Assembly (NCBI GenBank): GCA_020746835.1
Contig: JAGPNK010000007.1
Location: 1,659,501-1,723,500, forward strand
DNA length: 64,000 nucleotides
Reading direction: 5' to 3'
Source of the DNA: Stachybotrys elegans
Taxonomy: Eukaryota > Ascomycota > Sordariomycetes > Hypocreales > Stachybotryaceae
Below the pieces are notes generated by a model. The model ran no database searches. It was not told the DNA's origin and saw only the letters and a program-made list of their open reading frames with translations. Shown piece by piece: positions 13,279 through 25,461 of this stretch. Each line of letters starts with the position of its first letter. The stretch's first letter is position 1. Both the position numbers and the translations under genes were made by a program.

Positions 13279-14013
13279 GAGAGCATATCTCTAGGGTTCT
13301 CCAATATCCTACAAACACTGCGTGCGACTCGCCTCTCTCCCAGGACGACGAAGACAGGCAAAGTTGTGAGGTGGGTGGCAGGAGAGGTTTAGGGAGGGGA
13401 GGTCAGGGAGGGGAAGGCGAAGGAGGGTCAACAAGGACGTTGGTTGCTCGTTCTCAACACTTGTCTGGCCGTTTAGATCAAGCAAGTCTGCGATGAAGTC
13501 GAGAACAAACAACAACACCATGAACTGGAAAGACGATGGCGGGTGGTTCCAGCTAAGTAGGTATGTATATTTGTATTGGCTACTCACCTCTGACTTCGCT
13601 ATGGAGCCTAGACACGGCAAGTCATTGGAGAGGCACATCTGCACCTTTACACGGAAGCAGCACGGTCCTGGGGGTGGGGATTCGACTGGGATCTTCCATA
13701 TCGCCCAGGAACAGGTATCTTTGTCTCTATTCTTGCTTTCCTTTCCCCTGTAAAGTGTAGGGAGTATGGATCGGGGCCTAGCATCGACTCTGCTGCTCCC
13801 ATCTCAGAGGGCCTGGTCGTGCTGCCGGTGTGCAAGGAGGACCGGCCCTGTGCATGTAGCTGCTCTTGGAAGGAGAGGACTAGGGGCGGGAGGAGAAGGG
13901 GTGCGTGGAGGAGATGGGGGAGAGTGGGTGGCAGGGGTCTGATCAGGCAAAGTCATGTCATGCTTGTCTGGACGGATACCTCTTGGTCAGAAACAAGTGT
14001 GTGTGCACTGTGC

Positions 14014-14032
14014 AAAAAAAAAAAAAAAAAAA
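14014..14032. repeat. Run of 19 A
   Basis: An uninterrupted A homopolymer on the plus strand (T run in the sense of the NDT80-type gene) within its upstream region. No gene is attached to it. Confidence 0.9.
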
Positions 14033-14449
14033 TTAGCCATACACACGCGCGCCTCACACATCCCGGGGAGAATGCTGGGGCGGTTGTTGTTGGCCGCGTC
14101 TGCATCGCAGGGCTGAAGGGCAACATCTGTGGACTCTCAGCGTTATTCCTGGACCTGTTGGCGCTGCAGAAAGCAACGCAAAGTGCATGCGCAGTGAGAC
14201 GAGCTAGCCAGCCGCCAGTATCGAGCATACCGGCAGACCCAAAGGGGGTCAGGAATAGCAAGCAGGCGCGTTGTGTCTCCCACTGGCTGCATATGCGTAT
14301 CTGAATATATCCAACCAGTGCCAAATGACTTGGTACAAGGGAGCACGTTGGTGATTGGCCCGGTCGAGCACACGCCCCCCTCCCCTGATCTCTCTGCCGG
14401 AGAGGACCTGGGATCTTCCCTGTCACGTCTGCAAAGTGGCATCACCCTT

Positions 14450-14463
14450 CCCCCCCCCCCCCC
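14450..14463. repeat. Run of 14 C
   Basis: An uninterrupted C homopolymer on the plus strand, G-run in the sense of the NDT80-type gene. It may be a site of length variation or assembly error. Confidence 0.9.
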
Positions 14464-17400
14464 TCCGAACGCCTTCTCGCTCGAGGCGGCTTGGACCACA
14501 GGTGGCCCGGTGGGTTGCAAACGGGCGTAGGCCAGCCGAGCACTTGCGGCTAGTGGCCACAAGCCAGCTCGGTACTGATGATGGAGGGACGGAGAGCAGG
14601 CTACTGTAGAGACAGGGGTGGCGAGGTGTGGTAGTGTCCCGTTCAAAGTGGTCACCAGCGTCGATGGCCCAATAACATGTGCCGAGCCCAAGTGGATGAC
14701 GGCGGGTGTTAAAAAGAGAAAACCAGAGAGGCAGAATCCTCCGAGAGCCAGTAGGAAGAGACCAGGCCCCGCCGCATCTATAGAATAGCCTCCTGGCCAA
14801 GGCCCAAAGGTAGAGAAAATGTTAAGACGGGGGTCGGGCGCAGTGGAACAACAGCTATCACGGAAGAGCTGCTCGGCACAATGACTCTGCTCGCCAGGGG
14901 CACCGCCCTGTGGACCGAGACGAACCCCTGCAATGCGAAAGGATCAAGGGACTTCCGAACCGCGATAGCGAGAAAGCATGTCGTGAAACCAACGACAAAG
15001 TGTGCAATAGGCCGAATAGACAATGACGACAGCGAGCAGCCGCGGGGAGCAGCGGAGCTGCCTGGATGGAGGGAAGTCACGATGGACTCAGCCCCAGCTG
15101 GTAGATAACTGCTCGAGGGACAGATGAAGCTGCATCGGCAGTGCAGGCTGGCGGATCCGTGACCGAGATGGATGGGTGGGTTAACAGCGAGATAGTCCGT
15201 CCTGTGATCCAGTGAGAAGCAGCAGCCGGCGGCAAGAGGCGGCAGCGACAGAACTCCGCAGTACAATCAAAAGGCACAATGCGGCAACCAAAGGAGAGAA
15301 ACAATGGGAGAGCAACGGCGGCGATGGGGGATGGAGGGGGGATGATGGTAAACAGGTTCTTCAAATTATCCACACCTTGCCTCTGCCGTTCTAGGCTAGA
15401 AAAGAGACGCGTGCAGGGACAGGAGAGACACTGGTCAGTCTGCCGACGTTGATTGGTGCAGCCGAGGCCCAGACGCACAACGGCTGTGCGTAAATTTACA
15501 AACGCTGGAGACAAATGCGGAGGAGTCGGGTTGAACATTGCTGAAAGAGGAAGCTAGGGTCATGCAAGGCTTGGTCAAGGTGCCCACAGCAATACTGCCA
15601 ATCCCTAAGGCAGGTCAGTGAGAGAACGGACAAGGGATGGAGGAACCAGGGGAGTGCAGCCGACAGGGGTGGAGGAGCCGTGGCCACCATGATTAACCAT
15701 AACTCGTATCGCGTTGTTTGCTCTGCCGGCTGCATCGACGTGGATGTTGAATGGGTTACGTTGGGTTGCCATAGCATGGGATGGATTGATCGGCCCATCT
15801 CCGCAGTCTCACGAATTCTATCGAGATGACGCCTTTCCCAAGCCAGCGCCGACCCTATCCGCTCTCTCTCATGTTATAGCGTACGGCTGATGGAGTCTCA
15901 ATCCTGTCGATATCACGGCTCGCTCGCTTGATTCCGAGACGGACAGGGAGGCCTTGTAGTCGGACTGTTATCGGCCAGCCGCGGATCACCCTGGGAGGGG
16001 AGGAGAGTAGAGGCTGCGGCGGTGGTTGCGGTGATGGTGGTAGTTCACACTGTACTCCCCGCTGTAATAATAAATTAATGTGGTGGTGGTGAGGGAAGAA
16101 GGAGGAAGGCAAGGCGTGTGTGGAAGGAAGGGGCACGCCACAGCACCCGCCTCTCAACCTCACTCGGCACAAGGTGTGATGGAGTAATATCGCGATAGTA
16201 AGCCTCTGCCGGCTTCCTTACCTCCTACCTCATACTGACGGGAGATTCCTTATCAGGGATTGCCCTACCATGGGAGTAGCTCTGGATATGCAGCGATTGG
16301 AGCGCAATATCTGGTACTCGGGCTCGTGCAGAGATACGGCCAGGAACTTGGTCTATGCGCGGACAAGGTATCTCCCTTCACCTTCCAGCGCAGCGCCCAG
16401 GGGTTCCCAGCAGGCTTGGTCCTTGCATTCGCTGCAGGAACATTTGGGCCGAGTCGGACTACCGCGTCATATGTACTGACAAGTCCTTCACCTTGGCCGT
16501 AGGTACTGGCAGCTCATCTTCGCAGCAGGGCAGTCCAAAGAGGGCAGGACAGCGGCCACCCGTATCAGGCCTTCCTGGACGAGGTTATCATGCCTTTGGT
16601 CATGGGGGCACGAACCAAGTTTGATCTCGAGACCAGAGGCAGACGATCAAGCTCGATGCTGGCTGGATATCTCGACTGCTGTGACCGTGATGACATGGAG
16701 GGATGGGCAGGGCGGGGTGACTTCCGGATGTCACCCATGACACACACAATAGGTATAATAAGCGGTATTATCGACCAGGTTCAGGACATGAGGGTTTGGT
16801 AGACTGAGTGCGCCATGCATTGCTGCAAGCTCGTGCCTCGGGTTTTTTCGTGCCTGGACACGCGGCAGGGCAGACAGGCTCAGGATGTTGTCTTTGACTT
16901 CAGGACTGCATCTGCTATTCAGCATCCCAGAAAAGGTGAGGTATGGTCGCGGAGGCCGCTGGCTCAACACTACAGCACGGCCATGGCACTACTTATCAGA
17001 AGCTGTCAAGCGTGAGCCTGGGAGATTAGTGGATTGGTTAAGACGTGATACTGACATCCATACCTGTAGATGCTGCTGTGGTGTTTATTTCCACTGATCT
17101 TCCGCACAACACGAGATAAACGAGCCGAGTGCGGGATACTGTCCTGCGCACAGTGTCGCAGCCGCCGTTCCTTCCCGCGCGAATCCGCAAGGCCTGACAG
17201 GGGCGTGCGTAAAATGGGGCGATTTCTCGATGCAAGCAAGCACACTCCTTCCCTGGTTTCCCACTGCACATCTTCGGACTTTCACTCCATCCCGGATCCC
17301 TGACGCTCTTTTTTGGCTTCTGCCATTGCCCTCTGCCCTCTGCTTCATCCTCTTTTGACCATTTGCATTACCCTCGTATCTCTTTCGAAAATCCAGCGCG

Positions 17401-20400
17401 GCACCTCCATCCTTCCAGCCCACTCCTGCGATTTCATATCGACGAGCACAGACGCCACAATCATACACACCCTTCCGATGTGATTCCAAATTCAGACTTC
17501 ATCATCACCGTTTCATGCCTCAGACGCACTAATTACATACAAGAGGCCAACCACGCCCGCCCACCCCTCTCGACATCCCAGTACGGACGAGGTACGTTTG
17601 CTGTACCCACCAAGGTACATGCAAGCTCGGCCCCCTGTACGGTTAAGGCCTGCAGCCTCGGGAAATCCCCATCATTGACCCATCAGCCATGATGTCGCAT
17701 CCCGCACGTTGCATGTCAGTACTCTGAGGTCTGCTACCTAGGGAGCATGACGGCAGCTTGGGGGCTCGCGTACCCAGCCTCTCTAGGGCTGGGCTTGTTG
17801 GCTCGCTGCTGACTGCGACAGCTTACCTTGCCTGTGAAGATCCGGGGATGAAGCTGAGGGCAGACTTCGCCGATCTAGTCTCCGCCGCCTCGCCCTCGAA
17901 CGAAACGGTTCAGTGGGCGGTCTTGGCTTGCCAGTTTCTTCGGATGTCAGGGCCAGGTGCATCATCCGCCTGCTTGCTTTTCCAGGGGGCTGCCGCTCCT
18001 CATTGTTGCAAATAATTTGGCCGGCTCTCTGAAATATGGAGTACGAACGCCGCTGGTCAACTTCAGCGCGTCCCAGTCGTATGCCCGTGTGAGGCTGTGG
18101 CAGCACAGCTTCTAACATGGGACGCATGGCGAAGCCACATGTGAACCGCCCAGTCTTCCCCCTCTCGGTCGTACCCGCACTTGCCACTCTCAGCCTATCA
18201 ACGCATAGGGATTGCCTTTCTCCTCGATCTTCTTTGGCGATGTGATCGCATTGCTTACAAAATGGCCTGCAAGGTGACCCAGGCCTGTGCTGTCGGCTTA
18301 GTCGATTCGTTGACTGACCCCCGTACCCTCCATCATTGTGAGGCCCCCTTTCCTTTCCTACCCCCTATGCTGCATTCAAAACACTTGCATATTCTGTGGG
18401 TGGCTCATTTCTCCCGCACACGTTCCACGACATTCAGGTGCTGACATGCCTCACCAGCTGTATCTCTTCAGCCTAGGTTCAAGCAGCGCACAGGCCTTCT
18501 TGAGTTTGGTTGGACCGTTGAGCACCACCAGATCCCCGTAATTAGCCCACAATCCGAACCATCCCGCTCCCTATTCCAGGCATTCTTGCGGGAGGCATGG
18601 TTATTGACAAGACCCTGAAGGAAGTGCTTTGTGGACCCGAACTGCGTGCGTTACGTGACATGGGAAACAGGAGAAACGTGCCCGTTGCATAGGCAAGCTC
18701 GTCACCAGGCTCCGATCATGAGGCCTATCTGTCAGTGGTGCCTTGGTCCCGCTACGGCCCTCGTGAACGGCAGGTCATGCTGCTACGACTTGTGAACTAT
18801 GGAAAGATAGCATCGCCTACAAGATGGATATTATGACCTAGCTGTGCATCACGCACAACTAATCCAAATCAGGGCGAATGCGGGTTATACTTAGATCGCA
18901 ACAAGATGTGGCGGCAGATGGTAGCATCAGAAGCATGGTGGAACCTACATGGAGACAGCCGCCTTGGAAGATTGAACCGCCCCTAATGATCCTGGTCAGG
19001 GACGGTCCATCGGCTGGCAATCCCCATTCGGACGACGATCCCCGCTCGCTCAAGGCACTCAACTGTGTTTGTCTTGGCACCAAGCCTTTGCCAATCCTGG
19101 CCGGCGGCCGAGTTTCTTAGAGCCGGTTCCTTTGCATGTGTCTGAGACAGCCGTGGCTGACGGCTGGCATCAAGACCTTTGCCTCCCGCGGTGCATTCAA
19201 AGTCTCCTTCCAGCAAGTTAACCTTGGTACCAGAGTCCACCGTTGCGCGTCATAGTTGAGACGGAACAAGCCGGGTGCATGTGCATCTCGAAATGCCGTC
19301 CTCTGGGGGTTTGCCCGGAAGTCATTCCTAGCTTCCATGACGAACGACACGCGTACCGCGCGCTAGTTGCTCGTCGTTTCACCCGCCACAGCAACAAGCG
19401 ACCTACCTCTACTCTCCTCTCATCTTATCTGGTACGTGGATGAGACCTTGTGGCGTCTCCCGCTGTTGGCCAGTACCTCAAGCAGCAAGGTTGTAGCCGA
19501 CCTTCGCTACCATCTATCGCCTGCGTCTACGAGTCTGTGCGCCTGCCTCTTGCGTCCCCGAGTCGGGATCATGCTGCTTCGGGGCTTGGCGATAACGGCC
19601 CTGCCCCGCGTATAATTTACTCGCTGGATATAGTCACAAGGATGCAAACTCCCGGCTGTTGCATTTTCTACTCGGCCCGAGGGACGTTGGGTTTACATTT
19701 GAACCCTTGAGCGACTGGTATTGAGTCACTCTTGCTGCTGCCTACTGTAGGAAGCGCGATCTGGCTGGTGACCCCCACATCGATGGCTGCTGTTGGTGTC
19801 CTTGTCCCTGAGATCCTTCAACAACATGTCAGGGGCATAGAGCTGACTTTGCGTGCATATGTAGGTTGCATCCGTCAGCCACTGCTCATTGTTGTGCCGT
19901 CTCCGTGCCAAAGCAGACCCCCCAAGGTGAGCTGTCACTCGGACAATCGGACTCGTGCCGGCGCAATGGAGGGTGGTGTCGAGGGATCGGCCTCCCGCGG
20001 CGAGAGTCTGGGCTATTCGAGGCTCAGGAGGATCAGTGTTTCAACAGACTTCTTTTGGTATGATTTCTAATTGCAACCAGTCCCCTCCCCTCCTTCTCCT
20101 TTTCTTCTTCCTAGGCTGCCCTCTGTGATGACGGACTTGGCATATGTGCTATATGCGTTCTCTACATGTTGGGGATGAATGCTCCGAACAGGGAGTGTCT
20201 TCTTTTCCCACGGTGTGGTGGGATTGTCTGGGACCAATTCTGGAATTGACGCATGCATACTGTGACAGAAGGTAATCAACACCCGTTCTGGCAGGTTTGT
20301 TCCTTCATTATTTATCATCCAGGGAAAAGGATTGTCCAATTGGTTCTTCCATCCCTACACCACAACTGCATCAGGAGGGTGAAGCTCTGGCCCCCAGGCG

Positions 20401-21137
20401 GGCCGGCCCAGCTTATCTATCTGCTGAAGACACAATGGCGTACAGCCGCTCACACGAATTGGTGTGACGAGTAAGACGTCTTGCCGGGATCCGTGTCCTG
20501 ATTGGACTCTGGGGAGGGCCTGGAGCTGTTGGTTGCCAGCGAGTGATTCGGGTGTTCTGGCGCGCACCTCCCGACCCTCGCCAGGTTACATTGTTGGGGT
20601 CCGAGGACGTGGCAATGGGCGTCGGGCTGCATAGAGGGTTGTATTTGTTGGCTTCGTCCTGGCCACAACCCCTCAGCCACGTAACAAGAGCTGGATATGC
20701 AACCTCACGCGGCCCCCAAATACGTTCCGTTGACGAACCCATCCACCCACCACATACATAGGGGGCAGACGAGGCGTCCTACCAAGGGGGGCGGGAAGTG
20801 GGCGTAGCCGTGTCCAGAAAAAAACGCCTCCTCTCCACAACCATGACAACAGTAATTCTTCTATTTGTAGCAGACGGGCGCCTGCGACGTGCAGCCTACT
20901 TGATTCGCCACGCGTGTGGCCACTCACTTCCGCGGATGGCTGTCAGAGGTTGCACCAGATGCAGCGTGTGTGGGCGGTTTGCCGCCCGGCTGTAGCTTGA
21001 CTTTGATATGTTCTTTCATTTCCTCCGAGTCTATATTCAGGCTGTACAGTAAAACAGGTCTGGGTGGGGGGACCAGGTAAGCAAGGAGCAATGAAGGAGA
21101 AGCTGATGTTGCTATTTTCCCTTGCCGTTGCTACGTG

Positions 21138-23242
21138 CTATCCAAACCTCCAGTCATCGCCATCCTCCTCGTCCGAGTTCCACTCCATCTCGTCCTCGGC
21201 GTCGATCAGAGCGAGCTGGACAAAGTTGCGGACCCAGGCCTGCTGCGCCGGGCCTAGTTCGCCTGCGGGCTGGGGGTTGTTGCGATTGTCGACTTGATTG
21301 TGCTGGCCCGGCAGTTGGCGCTGGTCGGGTATCCGATCCTGTGCCGCTCGACCGCGCCCTCCTCGCGCACCTCGAACGGCTCTGGCTCCTCGAGCGCCTC
21401 CTCCTGCTGCTGCCGGTGGTCCTCCATTGCCGCGTACAGCAGGGCCGCCGCGGTTCCCCCCTCTGCCACCTCGACGAGGCGCGTTACGCCCCCGCCCGCC
21501 CTGAATCGGGGGTGCCTCGGGTGCGGGAGGAGGAATGGGAGGCTGGCCTGCCTGGTCGTCGACGAGCCGTAGCACTAGGGGGGCCTCGCGAGCAACGGCA
21601 ATGTTATGGCCGTTGTCGTGGAGGGGCTGGTGCTGCCGCTCCTCCATCTCATGCTCTGAATCACTATCGTCGGGCTCCTCTATCTCGGGAACGGGATGGA
21701 CCGCAAGGCCACGGTGCTCTTCCTGCTGTATTCGAGGCACTCGCTGTGGACCAAAGTCTTCATTCTCTCCTTCCAGCTCCCATAGCCGCATGTAGCAGCC
21801 CGTGACCTTTCCGCCTGGTTGCTCGTTGTAGTGCTGGTATGGATTCCGGGGGTCCAACCACGACGAGCACAGGTAGCAGAAGTGAGTGTCGCACCGCGAG
21901 CAGCGCATGTGGTTGCAGCCAAACGTCTTCTGCGCCGGTGCGCTGCACGTCGGGCAGGGGCTGGTGTACAGCTGAATGTATTCCAGGGAAAGCTTCTCCT
22001 CGGCGGTGAGCTCGTCGCGATCCCGCCTGGGATAGCAACGGAAGAACTCGCCGTGCCATGACTGATAGCACCGGCTGCAAAAGGCAAGGCCGCAGTCCTC
22101 ACAGACGCAGAGCAGCTCCGCGGGGTCGAACTTTTCGGGCTTCTTCTCGACAGCCTTCTCGGATTCAGGACCGGCGTCTTGGTCTTCGTTGTCGGAGAGG
22201 TCGTTGAAGACGAGACCTTCGGGCTTCTTGTGCTTCTTGGACCGAGCCGCGCCGTTACACCACTGACGAGGACAGTAAATTGTGTTCTTGTCGGCTTCTA
22301 GTTCGATCTTGTACTTGAGGTCCACGTATCGCTTGACCGTGTCTTCAGCCAGTCCGATCTGCAGCAGCTCGCTGGGGCTGATGAAGATTTTAGGCTTTCG
22401 GCGGTTCAGCTTGTTCTCGGTGTGCTTCTCGGTGCGCTCCTTGGCGCAATTGGGAGCCAGACACCGAACAGTGTCAATGGTACCCGCTGTGATGGCGTCG
22501 TGGTAGAAATCGAAGAGACATTGCAGGCAGAACACATGGCCGCATTCGAGCATTTTGTGGCACTTGATGCCCTTCTTTGGGTCTGAACAGGGTTAGCTAG
22601 ATCATGACAGCAATATCGCCTGGCTAGCATACCTAAGCACACGCCGCACTCAAATGTTTCCTTCTCAAAGGCGGCCTTCTTGGCCTTGATGTCGTAGTCG
22701 AGGACAGCAAGCCTGTGCTCGGGATGGAGCCGCAGCACGCCGCCGGCCGAGATGGTGTCAAAGACATCTTCGGCGGCTCGCTGGAGGTGGTCGATGTACG
22801 TGAAGCACATCATGTCCCGGGCGGATTCCTCCCAGAGGTTGGAGGCGTCAGACTCGAGCCGGTGGATGGTGGAATCCGACAGCCAGGGAGGGGTCGTCGA
22901 GAGACGCACAACGGGGGGCTTCTCCGGCGGATAGCCCTCGGGCAGGGTCATGTGCACCGTGAGAGGCGGCAGGTGAGATATCTCGGACGTGTCGAGCTCG
23001 GGCGCGGCGCCAGACACCCGGAGCGGCGGCTCAGCGGCGCGCGACGACGTGGCCGAGGGCACGGCGAGGGGAGCCGGCGGCGGGACGGCGGCGGGCGCGG
23101 GAAAGGTGACGCTGATGGGCTGCGCGGGGGCGACGGGCAGCTCGAGCTCAAAGGCGAAGCCCTCGAGCTGCCGTATCTCGGGGTAGATGGCCAGGAGTGT
23201 GTCGAGCTCCTCGGCCCGCGCATCAGGGGTCTCCGTGTCCAT
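21138..23242 (-). CDS. RWD-RBR E3 ubiquitin ligase (Itt1/RNF14-like)
   Basis: Two exons (23242-22633, 22582-21138) join across a 50-bp intron to 684 residues. The N-terminal ~190 residues form an RWD-like region (ELDTLLAIYPEI start, PLTVHMTLPEGYPPEKPP, acidic helices after it). RING1 spans the splice: CGVCLDP, then CHKMLECGHVFCLQCL. An IBR-like CEDCGLAFCSRCYQSWHG segment follows. RING2 is CPTCSAPAQKTFGCNHMRCSRC, in which the Cys near residue 426 (GCNHM) sits where RBR ligases form the ubiquitin thioester. The C-terminal third is Gly/Arg/Pro-rich with several RGG-like steps and an acidic end. The RWD-RBR layout is that of yeast Itt1 and animal RNF14, linked to translation termination and stalled ribosomes. 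That role here is inferred. No key Cys or His appears missing. Confidence 0.92.
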
Positions 23243-24018
23243 AACGTCTGCAGATGAGGCGGCGCCAACGGACGGCCTGTGTCATGGTGCTGTGACCCAG
23301 GTGGGGGGAGCAAAGAGGGAGCGGTATTTGTGAGAGGAGGCCAGAAATGCGGCGATCAAAGACGAGGAGGCATGAGGGGCAAAAGGAAAATATTGAATAA
23401 TAAAAGCGGATGGGATTTGGACAATGGAAGGTGGGAGGAGGGATGACGATAACGGGTGCCTGCTGATAAGGACAAGGACCCCACGTGGTGGAGGGACGAT
23501 GGCAATTCATTACTCGTGACCGTTAGCCGGCGAACAGTCATAATTCAGCCCCATGCAACTAGATTCAAAGTTGAGATGCAAAGAAACGAAGTGAAAGATT
23601 ATTTGTGGAGGTGATTTTTCCCATGAACAAAGAGCAGGGCCAAACGAAGGGATCGTCAGACTACTGGCATGACGCATTGGCCGCCAGGGCACAATAGACC
23701 CGTGGTGATACGTAGCAGCGACCATCCAACAGCCCCGCCGCCGCCACACGTGGCTGGCTGTCTTTGTCTCCAAGCCATTGGCCGCCCACCGCCTTTGTTC
23801 TGCTTCCCACCAAGCCTGACATCACCACCGCTCGTTGCCCTTGGACGCTCCCGGCCGTTCTGCCTCCTCTTGCTGGGCATTGGAGCTATGTATTTATCGT
23901 AGCGAGACTCACTTCTCTCTTTCTCTGTCCCCCTCTCTCTCTCCTTTTTTGCTACATCTCCCAACCTTCTCTTCGACTGCAACTCGCCTGGCGCGCGCTT
24001 GTCCAGCTTCACCCCATC
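23243..24018. other. Divergent promoter region between RBR ligase and Cax4 genes
   Basis: About 780 bp separate the start of the minus-strand ubiquitin ligase from the plus-strand Cax4 gene, so it should hold both promoters. A strongly CT-rich run just before the Cax4 start (about 23905-23960, CTCTCT repeats) is a typical fungal core-promoter or leader tract. No ORF is supported. Confidence 0.55.
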
Positions 24019-24788
24019 ATGGACCCCGACTCGATTCCCCTCGCCTCCCTCTCCATCACGCACGTCTACTATGTTGGTGGCTCTGGCCTTTCTTCCCTAC
24101 GTCCACGGCTGACTTGTTGCAGGACCCCAGCGACAAAATCTCCCTGCTATGCGCCTACCTCGCCCTCCTCCCCCAGGCGCTGTGCGTCGTCTACGCCACG
24201 CTGATCCTCTTCACGCGCGAGGTCGAGGTCGCCCTCATGTTCGCCGGCCAGCTCGCCTGCGAGGTCCTCAACTTCGTCCTCAAGCGTCTCATCAAGGAGA
24301 ACCGTCCCCCCCGCATGCACGGCAAGGGCTACGGCATGCCCAGCTCCCACGCCCAGTTCGTCGCCTTCTGGAGCATCGCCCTCGCCCTCTTCCTGCTCGT
24401 CCGCCATCGACCGCCGCCCGTTCAGCGCAGCCGCGCCCCGTCATCAGCCCATATGCCCTGGACTCTGCTCCAGCGCCTGGCTCTCGTCCTGTGCAGCGCC
24501 GCCATCGCTGCGGCTGTCGCTTGGAGCCGCGTCTACCTCAACTACCACACGCCGCGGCAGGTCTGGGCCGGGTGCGCTGCCGGTGTCCTCTCCGCCGTTG
24601 CTTGGTTTCTCTTCACGGCTGCACTGCGCCAGACGGGCTGGCTAAACTGGGCCCTTGAGACGCCATTATTCCGCGCCTTTAGGATACGTGATCTCGTTGT
24701 TGAGGAAGATATGTGCCAGGCAGGGTGGGAGAAGTGGGAGGAGCGCAGGGTCGAGCTCAAGGCAAAACCCAAACGAAAGACAAAGTAG
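24019..24788 (+). CDS. cax4: Dolichyldiphosphatase (Cax4/Cwh8-like, PAP2 superfamily)
   Basis: Two exons (24019-24072, 24123-24788) join across a 50-bp intron (donor GTTGGT, acceptor TTGCAG) to 239 residues. The junction gives ITHVYYDPSDKISLLCAYLA, the conserved start of fungal Cax4. The PAP2 phosphatase motifs are visible: KRLIKENRP (about 72-80), PSSHA (about 91-95) and SRVYLNYHTPRQV (about 153-165), whose His is at about 160. Gln takes the place of the usual PAP2 Asp, as is normal in dolichyldiphosphatases. Four or so hydrophobic helices surround these motifs. The enzyme hydrolyses dolichyl diphosphate in the ER lumen after oligosaccharide transfer, recycling the lipid carrier for N-glycosylation. 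The C-terminus is basic and ends in KPKRKTK; lysine-rich tails can act as ER retrieval signals. Confidence 0.94.
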
Positions 24789-25461
24789 ACGGTGATGTAG
24801 CATGTAGAATAGAGGAATTATAGAATGGCGTACTAGGCATGCATCATACCAAATTTTAAAAAGACACTGGTAGCCCCCTCAACTATCACACTTGAACAAT
24901 CATAGTAGACGAACGCTGTGTTGCATTGTACTGCTACAATAAGCGCCCCCGGCTCAACACCGAGGCCACTGGTCTCTTCCGCGAAGACTATTCTATCTTG
25001 TCATATCCACACTCCCGTCCGTGGGGCTCCAGAGCCACCGCCCTCGCTTTTCTACATCTTCAACATCCAACAAACATAAGGAGAGATAGGAAAGAAAGGA
25101 TAGGGATAGGTGGTGTCGTGCAAGGATAAGGAAATAAAAGAGAAGGAATAGAAAAGAGAAAGAAAGAAAACATAGAATCTGGAAGCATCATGGCGACTCA
25201 AAGGGCTAAACTCATAGCCCCTTTCCCCAGCCGAATCAAGGTATCAATATCCCGCCCACTGCCGTTGGTGCTGTATGTCTTGACCCTGCCCTTTCCATTA
25301 AACGCCGCTGACAAACAAGGTTGGAACGAAGGACTCTAAGGCCAGTTTTTGCTCATCATGAAATCATGGGCAAGATGGGATCTCAAGGGTTCCCCTTGGG
25401 CCATCTAAGCCCGCCCTGTCCAGAACCAATCGGGTTCCGCATTACAACTCGCTGCTCGGCC
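24789..25461. other. Convergent 3' flanks
   Basis: About 670 bp between two converging genes. A purine-rich stretch at about 25075-25175 (AGAGAAAGAAAGAAAA type) is the only obvious structure. No gene seen. Confidence 0.55.

Larger units (their letters stand above)
13279..21137. other. Long gene-free interval upstream of the NDT80-type gene
   Basis: Nearly 8 kb with no recognisable protein gene on either strand. Reading the minus strand, about 13.3-15.5 kb is CT-rich and resembles a long fungal 5' leader and promoter of the regulator at 11142-13278. Open frames there (162 and 153 residues at 14778-15538) are Ser/Pro/Leu-rich without domains. Around 17270-17600 the plus strand is CT-rich and ends in a GTACGT donor-like site, which could be the leader of an unrecognised or non-coding transcript. 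The last ~1 kb is the downstream flank of the ubiquitin ligase gene. Confidence 0.55.

Noticed and set aside
14778..15538. Two overlapping minus-strand open frames of 162 and 153 codons
   Set aside because: Different frames of the same CT-rich leader-like stretch; Ser/Pro/Leu composition, no domain, no splice support.
24019..24788. Apparent loss of the PAP2 Asp after the SRxxxxxH motif in Cax4
   Set aside because: Gln at that place is usual in dolichyldiphosphatases, so it is not a defect.
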